Of a DNA stretch of 64,000 nucleotides, positions 36,390 through 45,552 are shown piece after piece; within the stretch, counting starts at the first letter, position 1, and the number at the start of each line of letters is the position of its first letter. The DNA comes from Aurantimicrobium minutum (GTDB taxonomy: Bacteria > Actinomycetota > Actinomycetes > Actinomycetales > Microbacteriaceae). Below the pieces are notes generated by a model, which saw only the letters and a list, made by a program, of their open reading frames with translations, did not search any database and had not been told where the DNA came from. The position numbers were made by a program, and so were the translations under genes. The stretch lies in NCBI RefSeq assembly GCF_029892845.1, contig NZ_JARXVT010000003.1, positions 124,001-188,000 on the forward strand, in the 5' to 3' direction.

Positions 36390-39272
36390 TTACTGAGCCG
36401 AAGCGGCGAGCGCCCGAGTGAGGGCTTCCGTCAAAGCTGCATCTGCAGCACCATAGGCAGCCCAGTCACCAGCGATACGAGCTGCTTCACGGTCTGCAAG
36501 TGCAGCCTTGGCAGCTTGGAGCGCCTGGTTCAAGGTTTCGTTTGTAGTGGGCGCATTGCCACCGTTGTCAGCCGCTGGATCAGGTTCCGGCGCTACGGCT
36601 CCCCCGTTTGTGGGGTCATCCACACCAGCATTTCCTCCGAAGAGAGCGTCAAGTGCAAGTGGCAGGGTGTCTTCGAAGGCAATCTTGTCACCGAAGGCGA
36701 CCAGGATCTTCTTCAGCAGTGGGTAACTTGTGTTACCGGTGGACTGAACATAGACAGGCTGAACATAAAGCAGACCGCCACCAACAGGAAGGGTCAGCAG
36801 GTTACCCTTCAGGACGTTGGTTGAACCCTGCGAGAGCAGGTTCAGTTCCTTGGACACATCAGGGTCAGCGTTGAAGTTGTTCTGAACCTGACCTGGTCCT
36901 GGAACGGTCACATCCTTAGGCAGGGTGAGAAGTCGAAGCTTTCCATAGTCCGCAGAACGCTTGCCCTTTTCGGCACCGGCATCCGCATCAGCAACGAGGT
37001 AACCCGTCAGCACGTTACGGCTGGAGGTTCCCGATGCCTTCGGGATGAAGGTGGAGTAGATGGAGTAGGCAGGCTTTTCCGCTCCTGGAACCTTCATGGT
37101 CAGGTAGTAAGGCGACTGATACTTGGTGGTGTCGGTCGCTGCAGTGGGGTCATTGGGTGTAACCCACGAGTCATCACTGGAGTAGAAGGAACCAGCGTCG
37201 GTCACGTGGTACTGACCAAGAATGGAACGCTGGGCCTTGAATAAGTCAGTGGGGTAACGTACGTGGCTCATCAGCTCTGCGGACATGTCGCTCATGGGCT
37301 TGATATTGGCAGGGTAAATCTTCTGCCAAGTCTTCAAGACAGCATCGTTTTCATCCCAGGTGTAGAGCGTGACAGAACCGTCATACGCGTCCACAGTTGC
37401 CTTGACAGAGTTGCGGATGTAGTTGACATTGTCCAGGGTGAATGCGTTGGCAGCCTCTGGCTGGTCACTAATCACTGAGGAGAGGGACTCTACCTTGGAG
37501 TAGGGGTAGTTCTCGCTGGTGGTGTAGCCATCGACTACCCAGAGAACTTTGCCATCCACCACAGTGGGGTAAGGGTCAGAATCGAGGGTCAGGTATGGGG
37601 CAACCTTCTTCACACGCTCAAGAGGGTTGCGGTTGTAGATGATCTGCGAGTCATTGGTGACAGCATCAGAGAGCAAAATCTCTTCGCTCTGGAATTTCAA
37701 GGCATAAACAAGACGGTTGAAGATGTTGTCGAGCTTGGGCCCACCCTCACCTGCGAACGTGGTGTAAACCTGTTCGCTCTGCTCACCAGAAGCTGGGTAG
37801 TCGAGTTCAACTGCCTTGGTGCTGGAGGTTCCACCCACGATGGAATACAGAGGCGATTTCTCACCAAAGTAAATACGTGGTTCAAACTTGCCCAATTCAC
37901 CCGAGGAAGGGATTCCTGCCTCGAGGAACACAGGTTGACCGTCTGCGGAGCGCTCGGTTCCGTATGCGGAAACCATGCCGTAACCGTGGGTGTAGACCAG
38001 AGTGTTGTTGTACCAGCTCTGTGAGGAACCAATACCTGCCTGGTTGAGTTCACGAACAGCAACAACAGCGTCTTGGCTCTTACCATCAATGTTGTAACGG
38101 TCAACATCCAGTTCAGGTTCGAAGGAATAATACTGCTTGAACTGTTCGAGCTGTGCGAATGATGCACTCACGAGTGCAGGGTCAATGATGCGGATGCTGG
38201 CGGTTGTTTCAGCGTCAGCTCGCAGTGCACCGGCGGTGGCATCAGTGGTGGCGTTGTAGGGGATCTCTTCCACGTCCGAAATGCCGTAGGCCTCACGAGT
38301 GAGATCGATATTGCGCGCAATGTAGGGTTCTTCCAAGCTGCGCTCGGAGGGGTCCACGATGAAGCGCTGCATGATCCAGGGGTAACCCATGGTCAAGATG
38401 AGACCTGACACAACAAGCATTGCTGTGCCCACGAGAGGCAAACGCCAGCGTCCGGTGAACGCGGTCACGATAAAGAGCAGCGCAACAAGAATGGCAATGA
38501 CCGAAAGAATCTGCATACCGGGAATGGTCGCATTCACATCGGTGTACCCAGCACCGGTGATGAGACCTCGGTCGCTTGTCAAGGTAGCGAACTGGTCCAA
38601 CCAGATGCTGACCGCTTGGAGCGCAATGTACAGCGAAGCAATCACGGCAAGCTGGATTCGTGCTGCCTTGGCAACGCGCAGCTCACGCTTGGCCAACGCA
38701 ATGGAACCGTAGACATAGTTGGTGATCAGTGCGGCAAATCCCGACAGCAGCACGATGGCTGAGAAGAGTGCGACCGCAGCCTGATAGAACGGCAGGTCAA
38801 ACAAGTAGAACGAAATGTCCATGTTGAACTGTGGATCTGTCTGTCCGCTCGAGACACTGTTCAACGACAGCATGGCCAGTTGCCAACGAGTGGCAGTGGA
38901 GAGACCGGCAAATACACCAAGAAGGGCTGGAACACCCCAGGTCAGCAAACGACGAAGAGGCTCAATGACGTCCTGGTATCGATCGAGTTGAGAGTTCAGA
39001 CGCGCATAAACCGGGCGACGGCGGTAGGCGATCTGAATCGAGAGCCAGACGGGCACAGCCATCGCAATAAAGCCTGCAACAAAGAATCCGGCAGCGGCGT
39101 ACCACTGGGTCGTCAGCACATTGAAGAAGCCAACCTGCTGGTACCAAAGCACGTCGGCGTAGACGCTGGCGAAAGCAAAGAATGCAATGAGCAGGACGAC
39201 GAGCACACCGATAGTGATGGCTAGTGGTCCACGGTTACCGAGACGACCGGGGGTGGGTGTTGCATTACTCAC
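36390..39272 (-). CDS. UPF0182 family membrane protein
   Basis: This 960-aa protein has a membrane domain of about seven helices in the first 310 residues (opening GPLAITIGVLVVLLIAFFAFASVYADVLWYQQVG), then a large extracytoplasmic domain of about 560 residues, and a low-complexity acidic/proline stretch followed by an Ala-rich helical C-terminus. The DVLWYQQVGF, QFNMDISFYLFDLPFY and YARLNSQLDRY segments are what I know of this actinobacterial family (COG1615, Rv3193c in M. tuberculosis). Start GTG at 39270-39272 with GAGG seven bases upstream. It stands directly downstream of the PDZ-Lon gene, as in mycobacteria. Function unknown. Confidence 0.88.
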   Translation of the reverse strand: MSNATPTPGRLGNRGPLAITIGVLVVLLIAFFAFASVYADVLWYQQVGFFNVLTTQWYAAAGFFVAGFIAMAVPVWLSIQIAYRRRPVYARLNSQLDRYQDVIEPLRRLLTWGVPALLGVFAGLSTATRWQLAMLSLNSVSSGQTDPQFNMDISFYLFDLPFYQAAVALFSAIVLLSGFAALITNYVYGSIALAKRELRVAKAARIQLAVIASLYIALQAVSIWLDQFATLTSDRGLITGAGYTDVNATIPGMQILSVIAILVALLFIVTAFTGRWRLPLVGTAMLVVSGLILTMGYPWIMQRFIVDPSERSLEEPYIARNIDLTREAYGISDVEEIPYNATTDATAGALRADAETTASIRIIDPALVSASFAQLEQFKQYYSFEPELDVDRYNIDGKSQDAVVAVRELNQAGIGSSQSWYNNTLVYTHGYGMVSAYGTERSADGQPVFLEAGIPSSGELGKFEPRIYFGEKSPLYSIVGGTSSTKAVELDYPASGEQSEQVYTTFAGEGGPKLDNIFNRLVYALKFQSEEILLSDAVTNDSQIIYNRNPLERVKKVAPYLTLDSDPYPTVVDGKVLWVVDGYTTSENYPYSKVESLSSVISDQPEAANAFTLDNVNYIRNSVKATVDAYDGSVTLYTWDENDAVLKTWQKIYPANIKPMSDMSAELMSHVRYPTDLFKAQRSILGQYHVTDAGSFYSSDDSWVTPNDPTAATDTTKYQSPYYLTMKVPGAEKPAYSIYSTFIPKASGTSSRNVLTGYLVADADAGAEKGKRSADYGKLRLLTLPKDVTVPGPGQVQNNFNADPDVSKELNLLSQGSTNVLKGNLLTLPVGGGLLYVQPVYVQSTGNTSYPLLKKILVAFGDKIAFEDTLPLALDALFGGNAGVDDPTNGGAVAPEPDPAADNGGNAPTTNETLNQALQAAKAALADREAARIAGDWAAYGAADAALTEALTRALAASAQ

Positions 39273-39306
39273 GAGATGACCTCAATCAGTGACGGGTGGG
39301 ACGGGA

Positions 39307-40488
39307 CTAATTCTGACATGTAGCGAGCATGCCCATTTTGGCATTCATCGCTTCTGACTTTTCTCCGTGCATTTTCACGAAGGACAGCACGGAAAGCGCA
39401 TCATCCAATGTCTTCACGGAATAAACCTGAAGTCCACTTGGAACGTGGCCAACCACCTCATTGCAGTTATCGGCAGGGGCGAGGAAATAGGTAGCTCCCG
39501 CCTTCTTTGCGCCATAGAGCTTCTGTTGAATACCGCCGATAGGGCCCACGTTTCCTTGGGCATCAATGGTTCCAGTTCCCGCGAAATGATTACCGTCGGT
39601 GATGTCTTCGGGGGTGAGCTTGTCAATAATTCCCAGGGCAAACATCATTCCTGCGCTGGGACCGCCCACGTCATCGAGACGAATGGACACGTCGAAGGGA
39701 AAGTCATACTTTGCCTTGGCTCCGATACCGAGAACCACATTGCCGTCCACATCCATCGGTGTGACTTGAGCTTCCTGTGCCACACCACCGCGGATATAGC
39801 TCACTGTTCCCGGCTGAGTGCTTCCGTTCGTTGCAAGAAGTTCACGCAGCTGAGGAACACTCTCCACTGCGGTTCCGTTGAAGGCTGTGATGACATCTCC
39901 CACAGCCAGCACAGAGGTGGCGGGAGATTCCTTGGTGAATCCCAGAACCTCGACACCTACGACAACGTCGTAGCCAAGGCTGGTGAGAGCAGCAGCAATG
40001 GCATCCTGTTGAGAATCAACCATTTGTGCCGTGTTGGATGCTTCGCGTTCTTGGGTTGTTTCTTCCTTGGGGAAGATCAATTCCATGGGAACCACTGCCT
40101 TGGCGGGGTCAAACCATGCTCCGGCAACCTCTAACCACGAGGGGGTTTGTTCTGGATTTCCCAACACAGAAACGGTGAGAAGGTCCAATTCACCTGTGGT
40201 GGGGTAAGACTCAACACCCTCGATGGTGATCAGTGGGATTTTGTCTTTCTTCGAGTCATCTTCCGGGTCAGGAACCGAAACGACACCCAACGTGTCGAAC
40301 CAGGGACCGGGCTGTTCAATCACATATGCAGAGGGAACGGCGGCAAGACCGACAGCGATAACGAGAGAACCCACCAACAACGTCACTCCGAAAGTGCGCT
40401 TGCGCTGAGCCTTAGATTTAGGGGGTTTTTGCTGCCCTTCAGGCAAACCTTGCTCATCAGCACGAAACAGTGTCACGTCGGTGCTCAC
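39307..40488 (-). CDS. PDZ domain Lon-type serine protease (YlbL-like)
   Basis: This 393-aa protein has a single N-terminal transmembrane segment (about residues 34-56), an extracytoplasmic stretch with a PDZ domain (SPATSVLAVGDVITAFNG, residues 188-205), and a C-terminal Lon protease domain with the catalytic Ser278 in DVGGPSAGMMFAL and Lys323 in GGIQQKLYGAKKAGA. It is expected to degrade or sense substrates outside the membrane; the substrates are unknown. The start is GTG at 40486-40488 with AAAG close upstream. Its homologue in M. tuberculosis, Rv3194c, has the same neighbours. Confidence 0.9.
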   Translation of the reverse strand: MSTDVTLFRADEQGLPEGQQKPPKSKAQRKRTFGVTLLVGSLVIAVGLAAVPSAYVIEQPGPWFDTLGVVSVPDPEDDSKKDKIPLITIEGVESYPTTGELDLLTVSVLGNPEQTPSWLEVAGAWFDPAKAVVPMELIFPKEETTQEREASNTAQMVDSQQDAIAAALTSLGYDVVVGVEVLGFTKESPATSVLAVGDVITAFNGTAVESVPQLRELLATNGSTQPGTVSYIRGGVAQEAQVTPMDVDGNVVLGIGAKAKYDFPFDVSIRLDDVGGPSAGMMFALGIIDKLTPEDITDGNHFAGTGTIDAQGNVGPIGGIQQKLYGAKKAGATYFLAPADNCNEVVGHVPSGLQVYSVKTLDDALSVLSFVKMHGEKSEAMNAKMGMLATCQN

Positions 40489-40645
40489 CTTTCTTTCGTG
40501 CCTTGCCTTATCTCTAGATAAGAGTGTCAGGTATTGCTGGGTATTTCCCGCATGTTCGCGCCCAGCGCACGCGTTTTGACCCCGTATTCATGGGAAATAC
40601 AGGATGCGGGGTTTAGCGTTGATGTACCGACACAAAGGAAAGCGC

Positions 40646-42004
40646 ATGGCGGACGAGAACGATCGCACCCCCGAAGATGAATTCCGCGACATGATTCGCG
40701 ACATTCTCTCCGGGAAAGAGGGCGTGGACGCGAGCCAACTTGCTGCGGCAGCAGGTCTTCCCAACGATCCCGCGAGCTTGGCTAACATCATGCGCCAGTT
40801 CCAAGCAGCTATGAATGCAAGCACTTCAGGTGAGGGCATCAACTGGAATATGTCGATGGAACAAGCCAAATCATTGGCCCTGTCCACCGTCAAGCCAGTT
40901 ACTGCTATCCAGCGCGCTGAAATTGACCAAGCCTTCCATGTCGCAAATCTCTGGCTAGCTGAAGCAACCTCTATCTCCGAGCTCTCCACTACCCCGGCAC
41001 TCATTTCACGGCTGGAGTGGATTGAACAAACCATGCCGTTGTGGACTCAGTTGGCTGAACCCGTCGCGAACAGCATCTCAGCAGCACTCACCAACGTGCT
41101 CACTGATCAGGCTCCCGAAGAGATGAAAGGCATGATTGCCGGAGCATCCCAGCTGATGAAGCAAATCGGTGGAACTCTCTTCGCGATGCAGCTGGGGCAG
41201 GTTGTGGGCCAGCTCTCCACCGAAGTTGTCTCCGGAGGAGACGTTGGTATCCCCCTTCTCGATGAAGGTCAAGCTGCTCTTCTCCCCCAGAACATGGATG
41301 AGTTTGGTGCTGGCTTAGATATCCCCATGGACCAGGTCCACCTCTACCTCGCTGTGCGCGAGCTGGCCCATGCCAGGTTGTTCCGTCATGCTCGCTGGCT
41401 TCGCCTTAACCTCATCTCTGCCATTCAAGACTTCGCTCGGGGCATCAGCATTGACTTGTCCCGCGTTGAAGACATTGCTGGAAACTTTGATCCCCAGAAC
41501 CCTGACGAACTCAAAGAAGCTCTCTCGAGTGGTGCGCTCATTCCACCCAAGTCTGAAGAACAACTCGCAGCCCTGGGCCGTTTAGAAACCCAACTTGCCC
41601 TCATTGAAGGCTGGGTAGATGTCGTCACCGGCGCAGCAACAACTCGACTGCCCCGTGCCAGCGCACTGGCAGAAACTGTTCGCCGCCGCCGCGCATCCGG
41701 CGGTCCGGCAGAATCAGCCTTTGCCACCCTGGTGGGCCTCGAACTTCGACCACGTCGACTTCGTGAAGCGACAAGCCTGTGGCAGCAGGTCACCGATGCC
41801 GTCGGTGCAGATGCCCGCGACGGACTCTGGTCACACCCCGACATGATGCCCACAGCAGAAGACCTGGATAACCCTGCAGGCTTGATTGCCAAGTTGGAAG
41901 CAACTGCACGCGGTGAGGTTGCCGAACAGGACGATATGGACCGTGCTTTGGCAGATTTGTTAGATGGAAACATCCCGCCTGTGGATGAATCTGAACACGA
42001 ATAG
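40646..42004 (+). CDS. DUF2342 family zinc-metallopeptidase-like protein
   Basis: This 452-aa protein starts at ATG 40646-40648, with AAAGGAAA six bases upstream. It carries the zincin-like segment VRELAHARLFRHARWL (around residues 235-250), which in the DUF2342 family stands where HEXXH-type ligands sit, plus WVDVVTGAATTRLPRASALAETVRRRR. Earlier annotations linked the family to F420 biosynthesis, without proof to my knowledge. It is divergent from the PDZ-Lon gene across a 157-nt gap and is followed after 24 nt by the cyclodehydratase-like gene. Homologue: Rv3195. Confidence 0.88.
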   Translation: MADENDRTPEDEFRDMIRDILSGKEGVDASQLAAAAGLPNDPASLANIMRQFQAAMNASTSGEGINWNMSMEQAKSLALSTVKPVTAIQRAEIDQAFHVANLWLAEATSISELSTTPALISRLEWIEQTMPLWTQLAEPVANSISAALTNVLTDQAPEEMKGMIAGASQLMKQIGGTLFAMQLGQVVGQLSTEVVSGGDVGIPLLDEGQAALLPQNMDEFGAGLDIPMDQVHLYLAVRELAHARLFRHARWLRLNLISAIQDFARGISIDLSRVEDIAGNFDPQNPDELKEALSSGALIPPKSEEQLAALGRLETQLALIEGWVDVVTGAATTRLPRASALAETVRRRRASGGPAESAFATLVGLELRPRRLREATSLWQQVTDAVGADARDGLWSHPDMMPTAEDLDNPAGLIAKLEATARGEVAEQDDMDRALADLLDGNIPPVDESEHE

Positions 42005-42028
42005 CGTTTATGCAGCATTCTTCGCTGC

Positions 42029-42907
42029 ATGTACAAACTCAATCCTGATCTCCCCCTCATCTGGCGCACACCGACTTCCCTGCAAATAGGGATTGATAAC
42101 CCCCGGGTTCTCTTACCGCAGCTGTATCCCGCAGAGGAAAGAATGCTCTCTGCTCTCCGAGCAGGAATCGCGGATGCCTCCGTTCCTGCCGTGGCACACG
42201 AATGTGGGTTGACTCCCTCAGAAAGTTCTGCATTGCTCACTGCACTGGGCCCCGCGATGGCTCAAACACCCCGGACGACGAGTTGGCGCATCGCGATTGA
42301 TGGATCGGGAACGGCAGTGGATTCTCTCGGACTGTTACTCATTGCCTCGGGACACCGCGTCGTGAGGGCTAGTGCCGCCATGGCAGGCACATGTGATCTC
42401 GCCATCGTGGTGGGTGACTATGCCCTTGACCCGTATCGACCAGGGGGCTGGTTATCGCGCGATGTGCCTCATCTTCCGGTGGTATTCAGTGACGAGTCTG
42501 TCCGAATTGGTCCACTTCTCGGTGGAAGGGCGATGGGAGCAGAGACGGCAGAGAATTTCCCATGTGAACAATGCATCGAACTTGCTCATCGAGATTTGGA
42601 TGAGTGTTGGGTGGCAATGGTGAGTCAGCTGGTGGGAACCCCTGCACTTACTCAAACTCCCCTACTCAATGCGGAAGTTGCTGCAGTGATTACACGGTGG
42701 GTGCAGTCACCCTCAGCACACCCGCTCAACAGCAACACAGCAGTTCGCATTGATGCCCACAGTGGCGCACGAGAAGAACTTACTTTCGCGTTGCACCCTG
42801 ATTGTGCATGCCAAGCTCTGCCACGAAACGTGAGCGTTCTCGGTTCGTCGCACGGCCGGTCCCCTGCTGTGCCCAGGATAAAGAAAGCTGCTTCCTCGCT
42901 CGCGTGA
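42029..42907 (+). CDS. Cyclodehydratase-like / ThiF-related protein without YcaO partner
   Basis: This 292-aa protein resembles the actinobacterial proteins annotated as bacteriocin biosynthesis cyclodehydratase domain (related to the E1/ThiF-like leader-binding part of TOMM enzymes). Seen: an N-terminal region about residues 1-80, a Rossmann-like middle (SGTAVDSLGLLLIASGHRVVRAS), and the paired zinc-ligand motifs CEQC (Cys179, Cys182) and HPDCAC (Cys259, Cys261). No adenylation motif is obvious, and no YcaO gene or precursor peptide lies nearby. It follows DUF2342 after 24 nt as in mycobacteria (Rv3196). Its last 128 nt overlap the end of uvrD2 on the opposite strand. Confidence 0.7.
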   Translation: MYKLNPDLPLIWRTPTSLQIGIDNPRVLLPQLYPAEERMLSALRAGIADASVPAVAHECGLTPSESSALLTALGPAMAQTPRTTSWRIAIDGSGTAVDSLGLLLIASGHRVVRASAAMAGTCDLAIVVGDYALDPYRPGGWLSRDVPHLPVVFSDESVRIGPLLGGRAMGAETAENFPCEQCIELAHRDLDECWVAMVSQLVGTPALTQTPLLNAEVAAVITRWVQSPSAHPLNSNTAVRIDAHSGAREELTFALHPDCACQALPRNVSVLGSSHGRSPAVPRIKKAASSLA

Positions 42908-44495
42908 TAGCAACATAAAGCAACCTGCGCTCCTCAGCGATAGCTTCTAAATTCTGGGCGTAGCTGATCGGGAACAAGCCTTCACTCAGACCAATCACGT
43001 GCACAGAATCCCATTCCAGGCCCTTTGCCGAGTGAACAGAGGCCAAGGTGACAGCGTGCATGGTGGGTTCGTGGCGTGCCGCTTGACGAGCCAAGAGTTC
43101 GTCAGTGAAGGCCCGGAAACTCGTTCCCTCCGGAGCTTCATCTGCCATCACCATGAGGGCGTTCAAGGCTTCCCACTTAGAGCGTGCTGCTCCGGTGGTC
43201 TGGGGAGCCTCCTGGCTCCACCCCACCGAACGCAGCACATCACTTACAGATTTGAAGAGGGGTTCACCTGAAACGGAAACAGAGGCTCCGCGCAGCGCCA
43301 TGATGGCTTGCTTGACCTCAGGAAGGTCATAGAAGCGCTTCGCTCCATGAATGGTGCAGCTCACACCAAGGTCAGAAAGTGCCTGTTCTAGAGCGACGGC
43401 CTGAACATTGATTCGATACAACACAGCAATATCTTCAGGAAGTGTTCCTGCCGCGATCTCAGCGGCGATCTTTGTTGCCACCGCACGTGCTTCGGCTCCA
43501 TCGTTGGGATAGTCCGCCAGTTGTGGTTCAGGGCCTTCCGGGGTTGCTGCTGTCAACGTGAGAGCACCAGGACGATCACGCATCAGCGCATTTGCTGCCG
43601 ACACGATAGGTGCGGTCGAACGATAGTTCGTCTCCAGCTTCACCACGTGCGCATCGGGGAAGGTTGCACCAAACTTCAGCAAGTAGTCACTGGTTGCACC
43701 TGTGAAGGAATAAATCGTCTGACTTGCATCTCCCACAACACACAGGTCGCGGTGATCTCCCAACCACAGATCAAGGAGGTGGTGTTGGAGAGGTGACACG
43801 TCCTGATACTCATCGACGACGAAGAAGCGGTAACGCTCGCGCACTTCCATCGCAGCAGCTGCTTCTGATTCCAGCAAGCCTGCTGTGAGAAGCAACACAT
43901 CTTCCATATCAATTTGTCCACGCGCGTCTTTGAGTTCTTCATACCCATTCATCACAGCGAGAACGTCGGCGACGGCGAGGTTTCCTGGCATTGCGCGGGC
44001 ATAGGCACGCTTCTCATAACTGGAGAGACTGAGGTTGCTGGTCTTGCGCCATTCAACTTCGGATGCGAGATCTCGCAATGTGGCGGTGTCCAACTTAAGC
44101 CCCAGCTGGTTTGCCACCTCTGCCAGGGGCCTTGATTTGGATTCAAAGATTTTGGGTGTCTCGCCGCCGACAAACATTGGCCAGAAATGGCCCAGTTGAC
44201 GTAGCGCTGCAGCATGGAAGGTCTGTGCTTGAACCGGGCCAGCGCCAAGGTGTCGCAAGCGGGTTCGCATCTCGCCTGCAGCACGGTTGGTGAAGGTCAA
44301 CGCCAGAACGCGGTCAGGTGAATACGTTCCTGTGGCAATGCCATACGCAATGCGGTGCGTGATTGCGCGAGTCTTTCCTGTTCCGGCACCGGCCAAAACA
44401 CAGACAGGTCCGCGAAGTTCCTCCGCCACCGTGCGTTGGTCATCATCGAGTCCCGCAAGAAGCTCTTCAGGACTTGCCGGAATAATCTCGCTCAC
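42780..44495 (-). CDS. uvrD2: UvrD2-type superfamily 1 DNA helicase
   Basis: UvrD2 is an ATP-dependent 3'-5' helicase; in mycobacteria it is essential. The 571-aa protein has Walker A LAGAGTGKTRA (residues 34-44), LTFTNRAAGEM, VVDEYQDVSPLQ, GDASQTIYSFTGA, ETNYRST, ASVHSAKGLEWDSV, and motif VI YVAITRARKQLSL, then stops about 40 residues later. The M. tuberculosis enzyme is about 700 aa with an HRDC domain and tetracysteine segment; those parts are absent here. It is coupled by GTGA to nudC. Its C-terminal 41 codons, including motif VI, are antisense to the cyclodehydratase-like gene. Confidence 0.9.
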   Translation of the reverse strand: MSEIIPASPEELLAGLDDDQRTVAEELRGPVCVLAGAGTGKTRAITHRIAYGIATGTYSPDRVLALTFTNRAAGEMRTRLRHLGAGPVQAQTFHAAALRQLGHFWPMFVGGETPKIFESKSRPLAEVANQLGLKLDTATLRDLASEVEWRKTSNLSLSSYEKRAYARAMPGNLAVADVLAVMNGYEELKDARGQIDMEDVLLLTAGLLESEAAAAMEVRERYRFFVVDEYQDVSPLQHHLLDLWLGDHRDLCVVGDASQTIYSFTGATSDYLLKFGATFPDAHVVKLETNYRSTAPIVSAANALMRDRPGALTLTAATPEGPEPQLADYPNDGAEARAVATKIAAEIAAGTLPEDIAVLYRINVQAVALEQALSDLGVSCTIHGAKRFYDLPEVKQAIMALRGASVSVSGEPLFKSVSDVLRSVGWSQEAPQTTGAARSKWEALNALMVMADEAPEGTSFRAFTDELLARQAARHEPTMHAVTLASVHSAKGLEWDSVHVIGLSEGLFPISYAQNLEAIAEERRLLYVAITRARKQLSLSWAQQGTGRATNRERSRFVAELGMHNQGATRK

Positions 44496-45469
44496 GCAGG
44501 GCGTCCATTCCAGGCATCATCTTGGTCAAGGCTCTCCCCTAACCATTCCTCAATCAATGCGCGAGCAATAGAGACTTTGCCGGGCAACACAATCTCATCC
44601 AGGCTTGCTGTGAGCTCAGCACGGGTGAACCAACGCAACGTGAGGATTTCTTCGCCATCGGCAACGTGATTCTCCGGATCAAAACCAGCGGCAACCTGTG
44701 CTCTAAAACCCAGCATGAGGGACTGAGGGAAAGGCCACGGTTGTGACCCGAGATAGACCGGGTTCACGACGACAACGCCAGATTCCTCGAACACTTCACG
44801 AATAACGGCAGCTTCGAGAGACTCTCCCGGCTCGACATAGCCGGCCAGGAGAGAGAAGCGATTGCTTTCCCACATCGCGTTGTTGCCCATGAGCAAACGA
44901 TCTTGTTCGTCCACCACGAGCACAATCACCGCAGGATCTGTGCGAGGGAATACTTGTGCAGTGTCATCACCAGCGAGATGACGAACCCAGCCTGCCTGTC
45001 CGGAAACAGTAGCCTCACCGCTGGCCGGAGAGTGCGGGTGTGAACGATGCCAGTTCGCCAGAGCAAGTGCTTGCGTAAAGAGGCCTGCATCACGGTCAGA
45101 AAGTTCGTGCCCTAAGACTCGAAGGTCGCCCCAGCTGGAATCTTCAGAACCGAGAACTGCGGCTGCACTGTCATCGACGGTCACAGCCAGGAAAGGCGTT
45201 CCCACAGGCTCGTTGGGTGCCTCTGCGGTGCTAATACCGAGAAAAACAATTTCTTGTGATTCAGAGGCACTCAGTGCGCCAAGTTGATCCAGAGTAAACG
45301 TCAGAAGTTGGCGGCCCTGCACTAAAGCTTTGCCCCGGTTCAGGACAATCACACGAGTTCGGGCATCTGCGGCCAGCTCATCGAGCAAAGCGGGTCTGCT
45401 GCGTAAATCTGCCCTGCGATCGGTGGCATGCCGAGACAATGTGAGTCGTTGCGTGAATTCGTCGGTCAT
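44492..45469 (-). CDS. nudC: NAD(+)/NADH pyrophosphatase NudC
   Basis: NudC splits NADH or NAD-capped RNA to NMN(H) and AMP. The 325-aa protein has the Nudix box GYVEPGESLEAAVIREVFEE at residues 210-229, followed by SG, and the NudC signature SQPWPFPQS at residues 242-250. The zinc-ribbon region (residues 141-170, RSHPHSPASGEATVSGQAGW) has none of the usual four Cys, and the whole protein contains no Cys. Start ATG at 45467-45469. It precedes uvrD2, as in mycobacteria, where the genes are Rv3199c and Rv3198c. Confidence 0.92.
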   Translation of the reverse strand: MTDEFTQRLTLSRHATDRRADLRSRPALLDELAADARTRVIVLNRGKALVQGRQLLTFTLDQLGALSASESQEIVFLGISTAEAPNEPVGTPFLAVTVDDSAAAVLGSEDSSWGDLRVLGHELSDRDAGLFTQALALANWHRSHPHSPASGEATVSGQAGWVRHLAGDDTAQVFPRTDPAVIVLVVDEQDRLLMGNNAMWESNRFSLLAGYVEPGESLEAAVIREVFEESGVVVVNPVYLGSQPWPFPQSLMLGFRAQVAAGFDPENHVADGEEILTLRWFTRAELTASLDEIVLPGKVSIARALIEEWLGESLDQDDAWNGRPA

Positions 45470-45552
45470 TGCACTCGTTCTGGGGTATCAGTAGGGCATT
45501 GGATGCGTGGCGTTGAGAGCCACAAGCGCATCCGCGAATTAGCCTGTATTTC

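Noticed and set aside
40507-40522. Inverted repeat CTTATC/GATAAG between the PDZ-Lon and DUF2342 genes
   Set aside because: The arms are only 6 bp with a 4-nt spacer and no known operator matches; this could be chance in a 157-nt divergent promoter region.
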